Assembly: GCA_025890175.1 (NCBI GenBank)
Contig: JANPYM010000001.1
Location: forward strand, 4,235,437 to 4,299,436
Source: Ciborinia camelliae
Taxonomy: Eukaryota > Ascomycota > Leotiomycetes > Helotiales > Sclerotiniaceae
Length of the DNA stretch: 64,000 nt
Reading direction: 5' to 3'
Shown piece after piece: positions 1-12,000 of this stretch. Positions within the stretch are counted from its first letter, which is position 1, and every line of letters starts with the position of its first letter. The notes below the pieces were generated by a model. It was not told where the DNA came from. It saw only the letters and a program-made list of their open reading frames with translations, and did not search any database. The translations under genes were made by a program, and so were the position numbers.

Positions 1-3000
1 GTAGGAAAATAGAAGGAGACTCGGAGGATGCGATGGGATATAATGGAATGGAATAAGAGATTGGGAAGATAAAAAGATAAAAACCAAAACAACTTGAATC
101 TGATTCTTTTCTTCCCAAAGAATAAAGGAGATCATCTGGTTTCCGAATCATAAGAATAGAAATAACATGCGCAGTTCCTTCAGAGCATAGTTCTCGCGTC
201 TTGTACAGAAGGGAATGTTTCCAATATCACATCTTTTCGTCTTCAATCAAGTCTTTACGCCCCAGACTCCCAGGACCCCATATCATCGGATGATCCAATC
301 CTGCCCGGTATATTTATATTCAATTTTCAATCCGTTTCGTTTGATGATGATTGAGCTTTCGTCATGGGGATTCATTTACTCTTTCGTGATTGATTCGTGT
401 AATGTGCCTCCCATCCACGGCAGACCAGGAAAATGAAAGAAAGAAAGAAAGAAAGAAAGATGTGAAGTACAGATCTGTCATTGTAGGTTGATTTTTGTTT
501 GCGTATTAATTGCCATTGATGAACGAAATCTTGCATTATTGAATCGCCATTGTTATGAATGGTTGAAGGACGATTGACTGATGCTATTGTGAATGTGAAT
601 GAGAATAGGAAGGTCAAGAGACAGAAAGATTTCAATAAACGTACGTAGAATGACGATGAGGAGAATATTGGTTGGTGGCCGTTCGCGATGGTTGATTGTT
701 GATAATAGATGGTGATATTGTAAGTCATGATAAATTTATGTGGTAAAGCGTAGCTCTAAGCTTATATTGATGAAAGTGGGAGAGAAGGGAGGGAAATTGG
801 AAATGAGAGATACAATGAATGGTAATACCAAATGGCTATCTTCCTTTCACCATGGAGCTTCAGACAACGCAAGCTTTGGTGAGGAGAAACGAGGCTTGAC
901 TCACAAAATAAGACGAGGTGGTAGGCGATGCGGTTGCGGTGGTTAGGAAAACTTGATAATCAATGAGTGGTTCCGAAATCGATTTATCAATTGACTGGGG
1001 AAATGAACAGGTGTCGGAATTCAGAGAAAACGTTTCGGGGGGAGGGGACGACAACCAAGTTTCTGGAAATCATCATAGAGGTTCTCCGCGATGTGAGAGA
1101 TAAAGATGGGTTGCGAGATTTGAGGGGGGAAGGAGGTAGCATCTCGTCAACACCACTAGAGAGGACCAACTTCTATCCCGGTCAACTATGATGCCATAAA
1201 CTCATCAAGATGTTAACAACCCGCCCTTCGGGAATATTCAACCTTCCCCACTGGTTGCATATCCCAATTACTGAACACTCTACCATAAATTCTTCATCGA
1301 ATGATATTTGCATGTTTGCATAATATACATCAACAGTCAACGGATACTTCCGTATCATATTTCAATGCAGATACAATTTAAAGACACCAGCAGTGGACTT
1401 GGTCGTCGCAAAGTGGGTCACATGATATAATTTCAAGATCCAAAATCGAGATTTCCAAGGTTTTGGACTTACGTCACAAGGAATTCCTGGTGCACAGGTG
1501 GAGGTCAGTACATTCTAGAGGCGTTAAATTAATCAATTGATGGCATCGAAGCACATTCTGGTCGGTGAATATGTGGCCACTGCTCATACTAGAGGTAGAT
1601 CGTTATGTTGAATTGCAATTTGCCAGTCTTCGAGGAAAAATAGGCGAGGAAATGTATGTCATCGTGTTATCATGTCTTGTTTTTGTATAACATGCGGTGA
1701 CTGTTATGTCATCAGCTCGCAAGCAGATTCGAATGTGATCCAATGATGATGATGATGGCGTGGTGATGATAAGGTGCTTCGCTACAGATTGTCAGAGCTG
1801 CAAAGTAAATTAAAAAATGTCGATACGAGCTGCAGTTGATATGGGCAACTAACGGGTCAGATTGCTTTAATCAGATAACCTTTTGCAAAAATAAACCAAG
1901 AAGTGTCATATATGCCATTAACATTCCACGTAAAAGTGAGGTCCATGTAACTCGAGATGCAAGGCAGAAGCAATAGGCGCATCGAAAGAATGAGATCCCG
2001 ATGACATAGTTTTGCCACTAGAACTTAGCGAAGTCCCACAAGGGGAATCGCCTTTATCCCATAATTCCTGCCAGGAGCAACGCAGGAGCGTTTAAGCATG
2101 TTATCATCGCTGGTAGACCGTTCAAATCGAATAAATGTTCTCGGATAAATTTAGAGATTTAGAGATTTAGAGACGTGGAGATGTGATAATGGATGCAAAG
2201 ACGTGTAAATTCAATGAGACCACAAAATTATAGATCAATCATTCGACGAGACCACAATAGCAAACATACACATGCCTTGTGGAAGAAGGTATATGTTGCT
2301 TTGTGCTATGAGCAAATATGACCCGCCAGTTAAAAAAGATATCGAAGATGTAAAGTGTGGGATATGGTAAAAAAATGTTTAGTAAACAATAGTGTGGAGA
2401 ATATCAATGATCAACAATAAGCAACAACGGAGACATCTCTGACGCAAGCGAGGTGCAAGGGAGGTGCAAGGTAGTAGTACATCATAATTACCTAGGTACT
2501 TCTTGTCCTGAATGATCTTCATGCTATACCCATTTCGTTTCACCAGATCAAGCAAATCAATACTATTATTGGAAACGTGGGGAAATTGAAACCAAACCAA
2601 AAAGACAGATGCCGGATTGTTGACCGGAGGATAACGAACTTTGACTACCTAGTGAGAAATGAGTAAAACTTTTGTAGTCAAAAGTGTGATCGGTTTTCCG
2701 GTGATTACCTAGAGTAGAGTCTAGATTGCAATTCTAGTTTTGCGTTTCCCGATTCTTTCCCTTCGTCAATTGTTTAGCCATATGCTTAGGGTTTTGAGTT
2801 CAATATTCTTCTCAATTCAAATCCGAATTGTCCATGTGGTCGTCGTAACGATATTCGGACAATGAACGGTTGATAATGAATGAAATTATATGCGTAGATT
2901 GAAGTTGCGTCCCTGTATCCCATTGTCCTTCGCCTTTGTTCCGATTCGCCCTCATTCGTTAATCATACAGAACTCCTGTATTGTACCGGTATTGTATCAC

Positions 3001-4260
3001 TTCCCCTGCAGGTAGATTCATCCATCTATGCGCATGATAACTGGTCGACGATCGTGTCTCTAGCCAAAAGTAACAAAAGTAAAGGTACAATTAAGCATTC
3101 GCGTGGCATTGAAATGTTGATTGAGGCTTTGGTAGAGTAAAGTTGTTTTGGATGATGATGATGATGATGCGATGATGTGATGATCGGCGGGCGCGGCCGC
3201 ACAAACATGCATCATGCATACTCGGTAATGATGGATGACATCAGCAAGACAGCTTACTTGGCATGCCATACTTATCTGATTGGTCAAAATAAAATATTAT
3301 TAATCAAATCTGAAGATATGATTTCATTTCCAATTTTCCCGATAATATAATTCTATTCTAACATTCAATAGATCCGAGAAATTTTATTGAGTGAGATATT
3401 ATTCAGGATAATGACATCTCTTTCACGTGAAATCTTAGCCTCCATGTTTCTCGAAAAATAGGATTTACGTTCGCATTGAAAGATGCATCTCGACTCGATA
3501 GTTTGTGTGGTCTAGTTCTCTGGTTATTGGAATGATCTGAGTAACCAACATGGTAAGGATTTTCACTATGACATATCTGATTCAACGATCAACATCTCAG
3601 AAGTCTGGGGTAGATTCACACCGAGATATCAAAAAGAACTTTCCCTCCCTTCCCTTTGAAATTCAAGGGTTCTCCAAGGGTCGTTGATCTATGTGATGGG
3701 CAAGTTAATCAATTGGTCAAAAAGTTCCATTTCGTACATACCGTTCATCACGACTAGTTAAAACGTGTTGATGGTGTATCTAAATCTACCAAGTTAAAGG
3801 ATGTTTCGAATTTTCTTGATTTCATAAAGTACCACTCTAGTAATCGTAGCTCAAGCTTATCCAGCCAAGCCCCTTGATACGTGAGTCTTGAGATACTAAG
3901 CAGTTACTCTCAAAATAGCAAGTGCAATGTGTAATTTGTCTCAATAGCCTCATAGACTAGAAAAGTGACCAAACACTTCCCGTCCATACATGAAGCTGCT
4001 CGCATGTCATGATCTGCAGGGTTCTTACCTTATTTGGCAGCTAGCTACTATTTTACCGTCGAAAACTATTATCTGGGGCGTCCAACAGCACTTGGATAGA
4101 ATTGGATGATAAGCAGAGTATGATGTGATGAGACGCCAAGGATATTTTTATCACTAACCAAAATCATACACCAAGTACTGTGATGCGGTTCTCCTGTTTT
4201 CAAGGTCTAACAATGCACTAGTTTAGTAGCCTCGTAGTTTATGTCGATGAATAACGGGAT
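1..4260. other. Intergenic, no supported gene
   Basis: No reading frame here has a protein-like composition or recognisable domain; the open stretches are short and contain simple-sequence translations. The stretch holds a GAAA tetranucleotide run (about 435-460), a short GAT/ATG trinucleotide run near 3150-3180, and a triplicated AGAGATTT-type stretch near 2150-2172. I see no tRNA or rRNA. Confidence 0.6.
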
Positions 4261-4267
4261 TATATAT
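4261..4267 (+). promoter_or_regulatory. TATA box of the small gene at 4452
   Basis: TATATAT lies about 185 bp upstream of the first ATG of the small gene. It is followed by a CA-rich, G-poor stretch (about 4320-4450), typical of a fungal 5' leader. Position and leader composition support a transcript starting near 4300. Confidence 0.5.
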
Positions 4268-4451
4268 TTGCTCAAAGGCCCAGCCTCTTGATATCGACTT
4301 TCCATTTCATAGAACATCCAGCTTCAACAATTTTCCAAGCAGCACACCAAAACAACCCACCAGACTTTCAATAAGAACTCTGCACTCTCAACCTCCAGCG
4401 AACAATCTTCAAGATTTTCAAAAATCCGAAATACTCTATCAACTTCCACAC

Positions 4452-4727
4452 ATGAAAATGACTTCTTCAACCGTCACACACCCTACCAGTCACAACATGC
4501 CATCCCACCCACAAGAAAACTCCGCATATCTCTTCAGCTACTCCAAATCCATGTACGAGTACACCAGAGAACAAATGAAAGCTGCCGACCAATCCGCACG
4601 CAAGAGAAGTGCCAACTCTAAAGGCAGAAATGCACATGCCGGTTTCAGAACCAGAACATACTCCGATTCCACCACGTTGGTTGGCTCGCCAGGTGGCAGA
4701 TCTACCACTAGCTCCCGTCTGGAATAA
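4452..4727 (+). CDS. Small hydrophilic protein of unknown function (91 aa)
   Basis: Single-exon frame of 91 residues, rich in Ser, Thr, Arg and His. The middle segment is basic (Ala-Arg-Lys-Arg, then Arg-Thr-Arg-Thr-Tyr-Ser), and there is no signal peptide or membrane segment. I recognise no domain. It is supported as real by a TATA box at 4261, a CA-rich leader and a clean ATG with A at -3. A second in-frame ATG two codons later could also be used. Overlapping open frames on the minus strand (4467-4954) look like mirror images without their own promoter. Function unknown; possibly a lineage-specific stress-type small protein, which is only a guess. Confidence 0.5.
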   Translation: MKMTSSTVTHPTSHNMPSHPQENSAYLFSYSKSMYEYTREQMKAADQSARKRSANSKGRNAHAGFRTRTYSDSTTLVGSPGGRSTTSSRLE

Positions 4728-7000
4728 ATCAAGAAGATGCATCGGGGATATGGCATGGGAGATGTTGTTCTGCGGTCACAGATATAGGCTGAGATTGGCC
4801 TGACGCTGCGACGGCACACAGCACACAGCACGATGTTGGAACGATTTTCCTCTGGCGTTGCTTCATATACATATACGATAATAGTTATACTGTGGATGGC
4901 TCCGGTTTGGTTTGGGAAAAGCATTGATACACGGTAATGCGGCGTTTGGGACACGGAAATATTGCCTGAACTGCATTTGTTTGAGCGAATGGTGTTCAGT
5001 TGGAGAATGAAGGAGTCGATGTTTGGTGGGTGGATGATCGGTTGAATTTTTGAGGAGAGGATTGTTTGTTGTATTCTTAGGGATTTGCCATCGACCGGTG
5101 ATAGGAAGATGGACGAAGAACTAGAGAATCAATATCAATATCTTCTTCCTCATTAATTTGAGTTGACATTGTGAAGCAGAAATGCTCATGATGAATATTT
5201 CATTCGGCCCTCAACTTTCAAGTGTTGCTTGTATTAATAAGTACCTACTTTACCGGTAACCTAACCATCAAATCATATTTTCCATCTTCAAATTTCCATC
5301 AGTTTCAATTTTCAAATGTCTCCCAGCTGAACCTTCAAACATCCCCAGCCCAATCTTAACCCCCAAATCCAAATCCAAATCCAAATCCTCTCCATAATCC
5401 CTCCCCAACTCGTTAATACCTTACCTACCAGTTGACCTACCTCAACACCAACTTTCCAAGCTTATATAATCACCAATATACGTACTATACCGCCACGCAA
5501 GCCATAAATAACCCAAGCCACAACTGAGTACTATAGTAACCGCACAGACAGCCATGTCCACGGATATGTATGTGCCTTGATTTCGGAAATCCCTCATCCA
5601 TCTCCATGCATACCTACACATCATCATCATTTCACAAATCTTGTTTTTTTATATGCAATATGCGTGAGATGAAAAGAATGAGAGGGAATTTATACTGGAA
5701 AGGAGGTTTAATTATAAGAGGATTTGGAATGCTTGGGGAAGAGTGCCGGGATGAAGAAGTTAGTTAGCAAGAAGGATGCGGATTTTATGGGGGAGAAATT
5801 TACTTACGTGGATTGAAGATCTAAAGTGAGGCTTTAGGTGCTTATGAACCACTTCCTAAGCCACTTCCTAAGCTAATGCTATGCGAGTCTGGTTCTCGGG
5901 TGACTGGATTGATAAATCTACTCCAGTCTCCTGCTACTGGGGTTGAGCTGGCTAAGCAGATAGGAGTTGGGATTTGGGATTCACTATAAGGATTGAGGAT
6001 TGAAAATAAATCGAGTGATTTATTTTGGGTTTAACTAAACCAACTCTTTAAAGTTATTTGCAAAATCGCATAACTTGGGTATACAGCATTCTCCTTTATT
6101 TTTTGTCCAAATACTCTTGTAAACAATCTATTCATACCGGTACTCATACCGCCAGCGCCAGCCAGAGTATATAAAAAAATAGCAGCTTCTTAAATTGTGT
6201 ATCGAAAAGGTAATCTGTTAAAAGTTAAAATGGAAGTTCCATTGTTTAGTTCTCGGAGTAGCGTCCAGATCCAAACTTACGTTCTCAATCTTATGATCCC
6301 CATTTTCATTCCGGCGCTCATAACACTAAGAAAGCGAAATTCAAGCTCAACCTCAACCTCAATATAAATGAATCAAATATATATTGTCATTCGAATGGAC
6401 GACTTGTAGATCGTATGGATGCATTGTTGGTGAAGGATAATAGTTGGTGGGTTTTATAAGGAAGCTAGGGGTCTTTGGTAATGTATCGGGATTTTGCATT
6501 TTGTATCGAGTGGAGAATTGAAAAGTGCGGTGTGGTTTTTTGACGTGTGCGAGGTCTACTCGGGGGGTGACTAGGCTTTGGGCGGGAGGGCGACAGCGAC
6601 CTCTTGGGAGAAGGTTAGATATCCAAGTCGTGACTGTTGAATCGAAATTGGGTTGGTGTTGATATGGAGGAAGGATTGGTAACTGGTTGGATTGATGATA
6701 GGAAAGACAAGACGAATCCCGGCCTAGTGGTTGGTGAAGAAGGGGATGATGTGGTTTGTTCCCAGCGCTGGCTTTGCCGTTGCTGGTTTTCTCTTCTTAA
6801 ACTGAACGCCTTTGTGAAGATAGCTTCGGCACCTGTTATTGCGTGATCAGCAATGTGTCTTGAGAAAATAGCGATGAAGCGTGCCATCATACCTTAAATA
6901 CTTCTTTTGCATTCTTTATATTTATATGATATGTTTTGGTTGGAGCTGCTTGAATTGAAATAGATACCAATAGGGAGCTGAACGTGTGTGCCCTATAGTT
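4728..7000. other. Intergenic, nothing recognised
   Basis: Non-coding appearance: short open frames only, AT-rich spacers and a few CAAATC repeats near 5365-5385. No RNA gene or domain-bearing frame was found. Confidence 0.5.
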
Positions 7001-7327
7001 CTAGCAGATATATCAGAGAAGCATTATAGAAGTCCTTTTGTTGTATTTCCAGCACTGCCCGGCAGTATTGGTCATTTCTGAATGCACGGGACTGGATGTT
7101 ATATGCTAATTTCGTGAGATAAAGATTGAGATAAGTGATTGTTATTGTTTTACATTGCCACTCGCGGCATATGCGAGGGGTATTCTTCTTCGTGGCATGG
7201 GCATCTGCATGTTTCGATACAGTAATAATACATCCCTTCAGCTCTTGAATAATAAGTTCGCAGTTCTCCAGCGGTACCTTAGGGGGTTTTCTTTTCGTTG
7301 CTAGAAGTATTGAACTTATTGTATTGT

Positions 7328-7353
7328 TGTATCGAGCTAGTGTATGTAGAACT
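7328..7353 (+). repeat. Dispersed 26-bp sequence, copy 1 (possible LTR scrap)
   Basis: A 26-base stretch starting TGTATCGAGC is repeated exactly in the same orientation at 55631-55656. Flanking sequence diverges, so this is the conserved core of a dispersed element. The surrounding 7000-7440 carries a 142-codon minus frame without recognisable domain; it may be part of an old LTR element, but no LTR ends or primer-binding site could be defined. Confidence 0.45.
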
Positions 7354-7449
7354 ATTTTATAACAACAAGAAGGATCACACGTTCTGATCTGCTCGTGCGT
7401 ATATGGAAAATCTCGTCTCATTATATGTTACAAGCTCTCAACATAGAAT

Positions 7450-9036
7450 TTCCTATAATTAACTGCTATTTCCAAAATAATGAGTCCGTGATCAAACCAT
7501 CACTATCTGCTCCCCCATTTTATTCTAGCCTGCACCTCACTTCTCTGAGCTTCTAATCATCTGTGGACTTGAGCGATGATGTATCTACCCGCATTTAGTT
7601 TTATATGCAAACCAGCAAGCCTTAAAATATACCCAGCCGACATCCTATAAGCCTCAAAATATTTTTGTGAATTTGAACTTGAAGAATAGTGTTGGAATCA
7701 CCATGGGTGGTGAAGACGGATATTCTATAGTATGCAGTGTATTCGGCTCGATTTTCTAAAACTATGCTACAGATTGATTCTATATAAGGCCGCTAGCATG
7801 CGCTGGCGTGCCGTAGCCACGCGATTATCCAACAAATAGAAAATATTTTGAATGAATAGAGAAATGTGATACGAAAGAAACATCTAAAGCTCAATAATTG
7901 TGGATAATTAATTTTATCGAGAACGATTTGATTCATTTATTAGTTAGACTCTCAAATTCTCATTTGAGCTGAATACAAATGAAATTTTTGGTTCTTCTGT
8001 CACGGTGCGTGTTCTGTTTCCGCATATCCTCTCCTTCTCCAAGAATTATTCTTTGGAATCTTCATTGTGTACTACAAAAATTGGAGGTAGCTGGTACCAA
8101 AAGATTTCAATACAACCCTATTCTTCTAGAAATTACCAAAGTGGTTTACTATATACATACAGCAGTTTAAAAACATATCCAACGCTAGAAAACTATCTTC
8201 ACCCCTGAAACTACCTCGCTTAACAATAATTGCAAACCCTATTAATATGCAAAAATAAATTATTTATAAAGTCGAAAATTAGTATTGCTCCAATTTCGAT
8301 TTTGAGTTCTCTAAAATGATGGTTATTCCGCGATTCTATTCAGAGCAGTTGTCATATTTCAAAAAAGAAGTTGATAATGCCGAGGCATTATCTTTCTAGT
8401 GAATTTTGAAATGCATGAATGGTTGTGTAACACTACAACCCTCATCGCTCACTTTCATTGCCCCTGACGTCTAGATACCAAAAAGACCAGTGTCAGGAAT
8501 ATCGCACTAAGATTACTTGATTTGACATTCACACGAGAAATGACCATCATCTTAGAATACCAGCATGAAGAGGAACTGGAAAAATGTTTCAATCCAAAGG
8601 GATATTGATGAATGGTTTTTCAAACACGCTGTGCATCGGAGTGGACCTTCAGACATGCTTTCTTTCTTCTTTTCTAGAGAAATGGAGGGTGGTGTATAAT
8701 GGAAATAATGATTGAGGAGATGAGTGAAGAGATACTTATCCGCTAGTCATGGGGCGCATTTGGGAGATAGGAAGTAGAAAATTCAAAAGGAAAGCTAGGG
8801 GGTTGGTGAGGGGGGTCATAGGGCATGTATTAATAATGTTCAAGGAATCGTAGCAGTATCAATGAGTGTAGATGATGCCTGAAGGTAGATGGGATTTGAA
8901 ATGAGAGAGTTCAGGTTTGAGGGTGAGTTTGTAGTTAAGTGAACATCGCATTATATTAAACTTTCCCTTTCGCAATTACCAAGACTAAAAGACTAAAATC
9001 AGAAATTTTGAGATAAATCAAGCATTTATCCCCTGG
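7450..9036. other. Intergenic, 3' side of the NLR-like gene
   Basis: AT-rich spacer with no coding-like frame. It holds the 3' untranslated side of the NLR-like gene, whose stop is at 9037-9039 on the minus strand. Confidence 0.5.
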
Positions 9037-12000
9037 CTAGAACACTCCTTCCAAGTCATATTTAAAATCGCGCTCCCCGAAATTAACTTTGACACTGGCC
9101 CCATTTCCAAGTCCGATGATTGGAAACAACCGACCATATACATTCTCAAATGCCAGTCCTTTGAAGTGGAGCAAAGTTAGCAAAGCTACCAATTAATTGG
9201 TTGATGAGCTCGATCAGGATTTCTATCCTAGGATTGGGGAAGTAGAATCACCACTGTCACTTACCCAACGCTTCCCCATTGAGTGTATAACTAAGCTCTT
9301 GCTTATCGAGGTCATAAAGACACCCCACAATATCTTCTTGCTTGTATCTCTGACCACCTCTGTATTCCTCGCCCCAATAGCTATCATGGTGTATGTGGCC
9401 ACTATTGCCATGATACGCCCAGGACACTGCGGAAGTCTTTGTGGACCATCCAGGCATGCGATCCACCGGTGAATCTCCACTGGCAAGACCAATCCCAATA
9501 ATACTAGTTGAACTATTAGTGTACTGCAAATAAATGATAGAACTATGGTTACTTGCTGATCTTTCCCACCGTGGAGGATTTCAACCTCGAAATAAAAGCG
9601 CTTTTCGTCAATATAAATGGGATGATTTGCCAAAATGCAGGAATAAGCCTCTGAGAAAACGAAACCTGTTAGTTATCGCAAACCAAAATTTTAGTGTTTT
9701 GACATACCCTTGAAAAATAATGGCTCGGTGTTCGTAACAATTAAATTACTTTTGTCAACATCTAACTTCAGTGCTTTATCAACATCACCTAAACCAGTTG
9801 GTCGTGATGGCTTGATCAAGGGACGCGAGTCGTCTTTCTCAGTTTGTAGCTTCTCCACTATTTCCATATACTGCAATGCCCGTGCTATCATCTCTGCCGT
9901 CCAGCCATGTTCATCCGTACTTTCAACTTCAATATGTTTTCCGTCCCTTGAAAGCAAAAGTTCGACAAGAGGTAGGTCTTCATTTCTAGCAGCCATCCTT
10001 AATACTTCCCCGTCTAATGGCGGCTCTAGGTCTGTACCACTTTTCAGGAGGAGTTCTATCAGTGTTAGATTGCCGTTCTCAATTGTTGCTTTGAACAAGT
10101 CTTGGCTGGAGAATGGGTCAATTTTCATACCTTTCGCAAACTGCAGCTCAATATTCTCTAGATCGGGATTTTGAACAAAGCTTCTCAGAATCCGTTTTAC
10201 CACGTTGTGATCAATCGTCAAACTGTATTTCAATAGCATGTCAATCAAGGCTGAGTTTCTTGTTTCTGTTGCCAGAAATAGAAGCCCGTCACCATTGGCA
10301 TCCTTCTGGTTCAGATCACACTTTGAGCTGGAAATCAGCGTTTCCACCATATCTAGATATTGATGATCAATAGCATCTCGCAACGGTGTGTGGCCATCAT
10401 GGTCCATGATGTCGAAACTTTCCCCTTTGGCGTAATTGAGCATAATTTTCAGACCTTCAGGGTTCTGTCTCCATTTTTCAACTTTAGCAGCCGTATGTAA
10501 AGGGGTCCCGCCATTTCTGCTGTTTCCTTTCAGGGGGTCCAGTCCTTTCTCGAGATATACTTTAACCACATCCCAATATCCACGAATTATTGAAAGGTCT
10601 ATCGGTGTAAGAATATCTTCATCCACGGCATGTATATTTGCATGTTTATCTAACAATATCTCTGTAACATTTGCATTGTCGTAGCAAGCATGGAGAGGAG
10701 TCCAATCCAAAGATGCCGCCCCTCTCTTCTCAATATCGAAGCCACGTTGGATGAAGTCCTTGATGAGGTTCTCTGATCCCCAATAAGCTGCGGTATAGAC
10801 TGCTGGCCAATGTGTACCATCTAGATTGGGGTTTGCGCCTTTGTCAAGTAAAGCTTTTACCATTGTGTCATTGGATGAGGATATAGCACGGCTGAGAACG
10901 GTATGCTTTCTCTTGTCGTTATAGTTTATATTAGCCCCGCGATCGAGAAGTGCCTGAAAGGTATTTAATTGATTGAACTCGGTAGCAATTGAGATTGGAG
11001 TGCGTCCTTCGCCATTCATAGCATCAATGTTCAATTCGTGTGAGATAAGGTCAAGTACTTGTTCCAGCATCCCTCGCCTAGATGCAATATGCAAGATGGT
11101 ATCTCCTGCCGCATCGGCCTTTTGTAGATCTTTTGTTACTGGCTGAAGCAGATTAATCAACTCTACATTCCTTTTCAGGAACGCTTTAAACAGAGGTGAC
11201 TGTTCCTTGGCGTCTAAAATGTTTGGGTCCGCTTCGTTCTGTATCAGAAACTTTACCACCGAAACGTGTTCCTTTTTTGTTGCAAGGTGAAATGGCGTCA
11301 AGCCCTTCTGATCAACCGCATTGATATCTGATCCGGCTTTCAGTAGAGATTCTACTATTTCTTTGCTTCCATACCTGGCGGCTAGATGCAGAGGAGTACG
11401 CTCTTTTCTGGTCATGGCTTTAATAAGTTGATCAGATACGCTCTTCTCTAGCTCAAGAAATGCATCGACACCTTCCTTGAACCCTGTTTCGGCTGCAATA
11501 TGTAATGCCGTTTGATTTTCATTATTTAAGAGTAGCACTTCCGTCTCGCAATTTCCAAGTGCATGATCTAAAATCGATTTCTTTCTGCCACGGGTGGCAC
11601 AATGCAAGAACCCATTAGACTCGTCATCTACCAAAGTAGTAATGGCCCCTGCACCCAGGAAAGTCTCGACCATATCCTCAAGCCCCAGTTCTGCTGCTCG
11701 TAACAGCACGGTCTTTCCATCGTCTTCAGCATTAGGAGCATTAACATCGACCTGGGCTTCCAGGAGCATTTTGACCACTGGAAGGCATTTTGATTCCACC
11801 GCTGCATGCAATGGTGTACGATGGGTTGTTAAATCATCGCTGAGAATTAAGCCAGCCTTGAAGAGGGCATTTATTACGCCAATATCGCCGGCTGTAGAAG
11901 CCTTATAAAGAGCTTCAAACGCCTTAGAATCACAAAGTGGTGAAGCTCCGGCTTTGATAAGGGTCTGTACCATTATGGGATTTCCTTTTAAGGCAGCTGA

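Noticed and set aside
4467..4954. Minus-strand frames of 91 and 138 codons opposite the small gene
   Set aside because: No promoter, leader or recognisable motif; the plus strand has a TATA box and leader.
6993..7421. 142-codon minus frame
   Set aside because: No domain and no promoter-like sequence; composition is like translated spacer. It may be part of an old element, but that is not shown.
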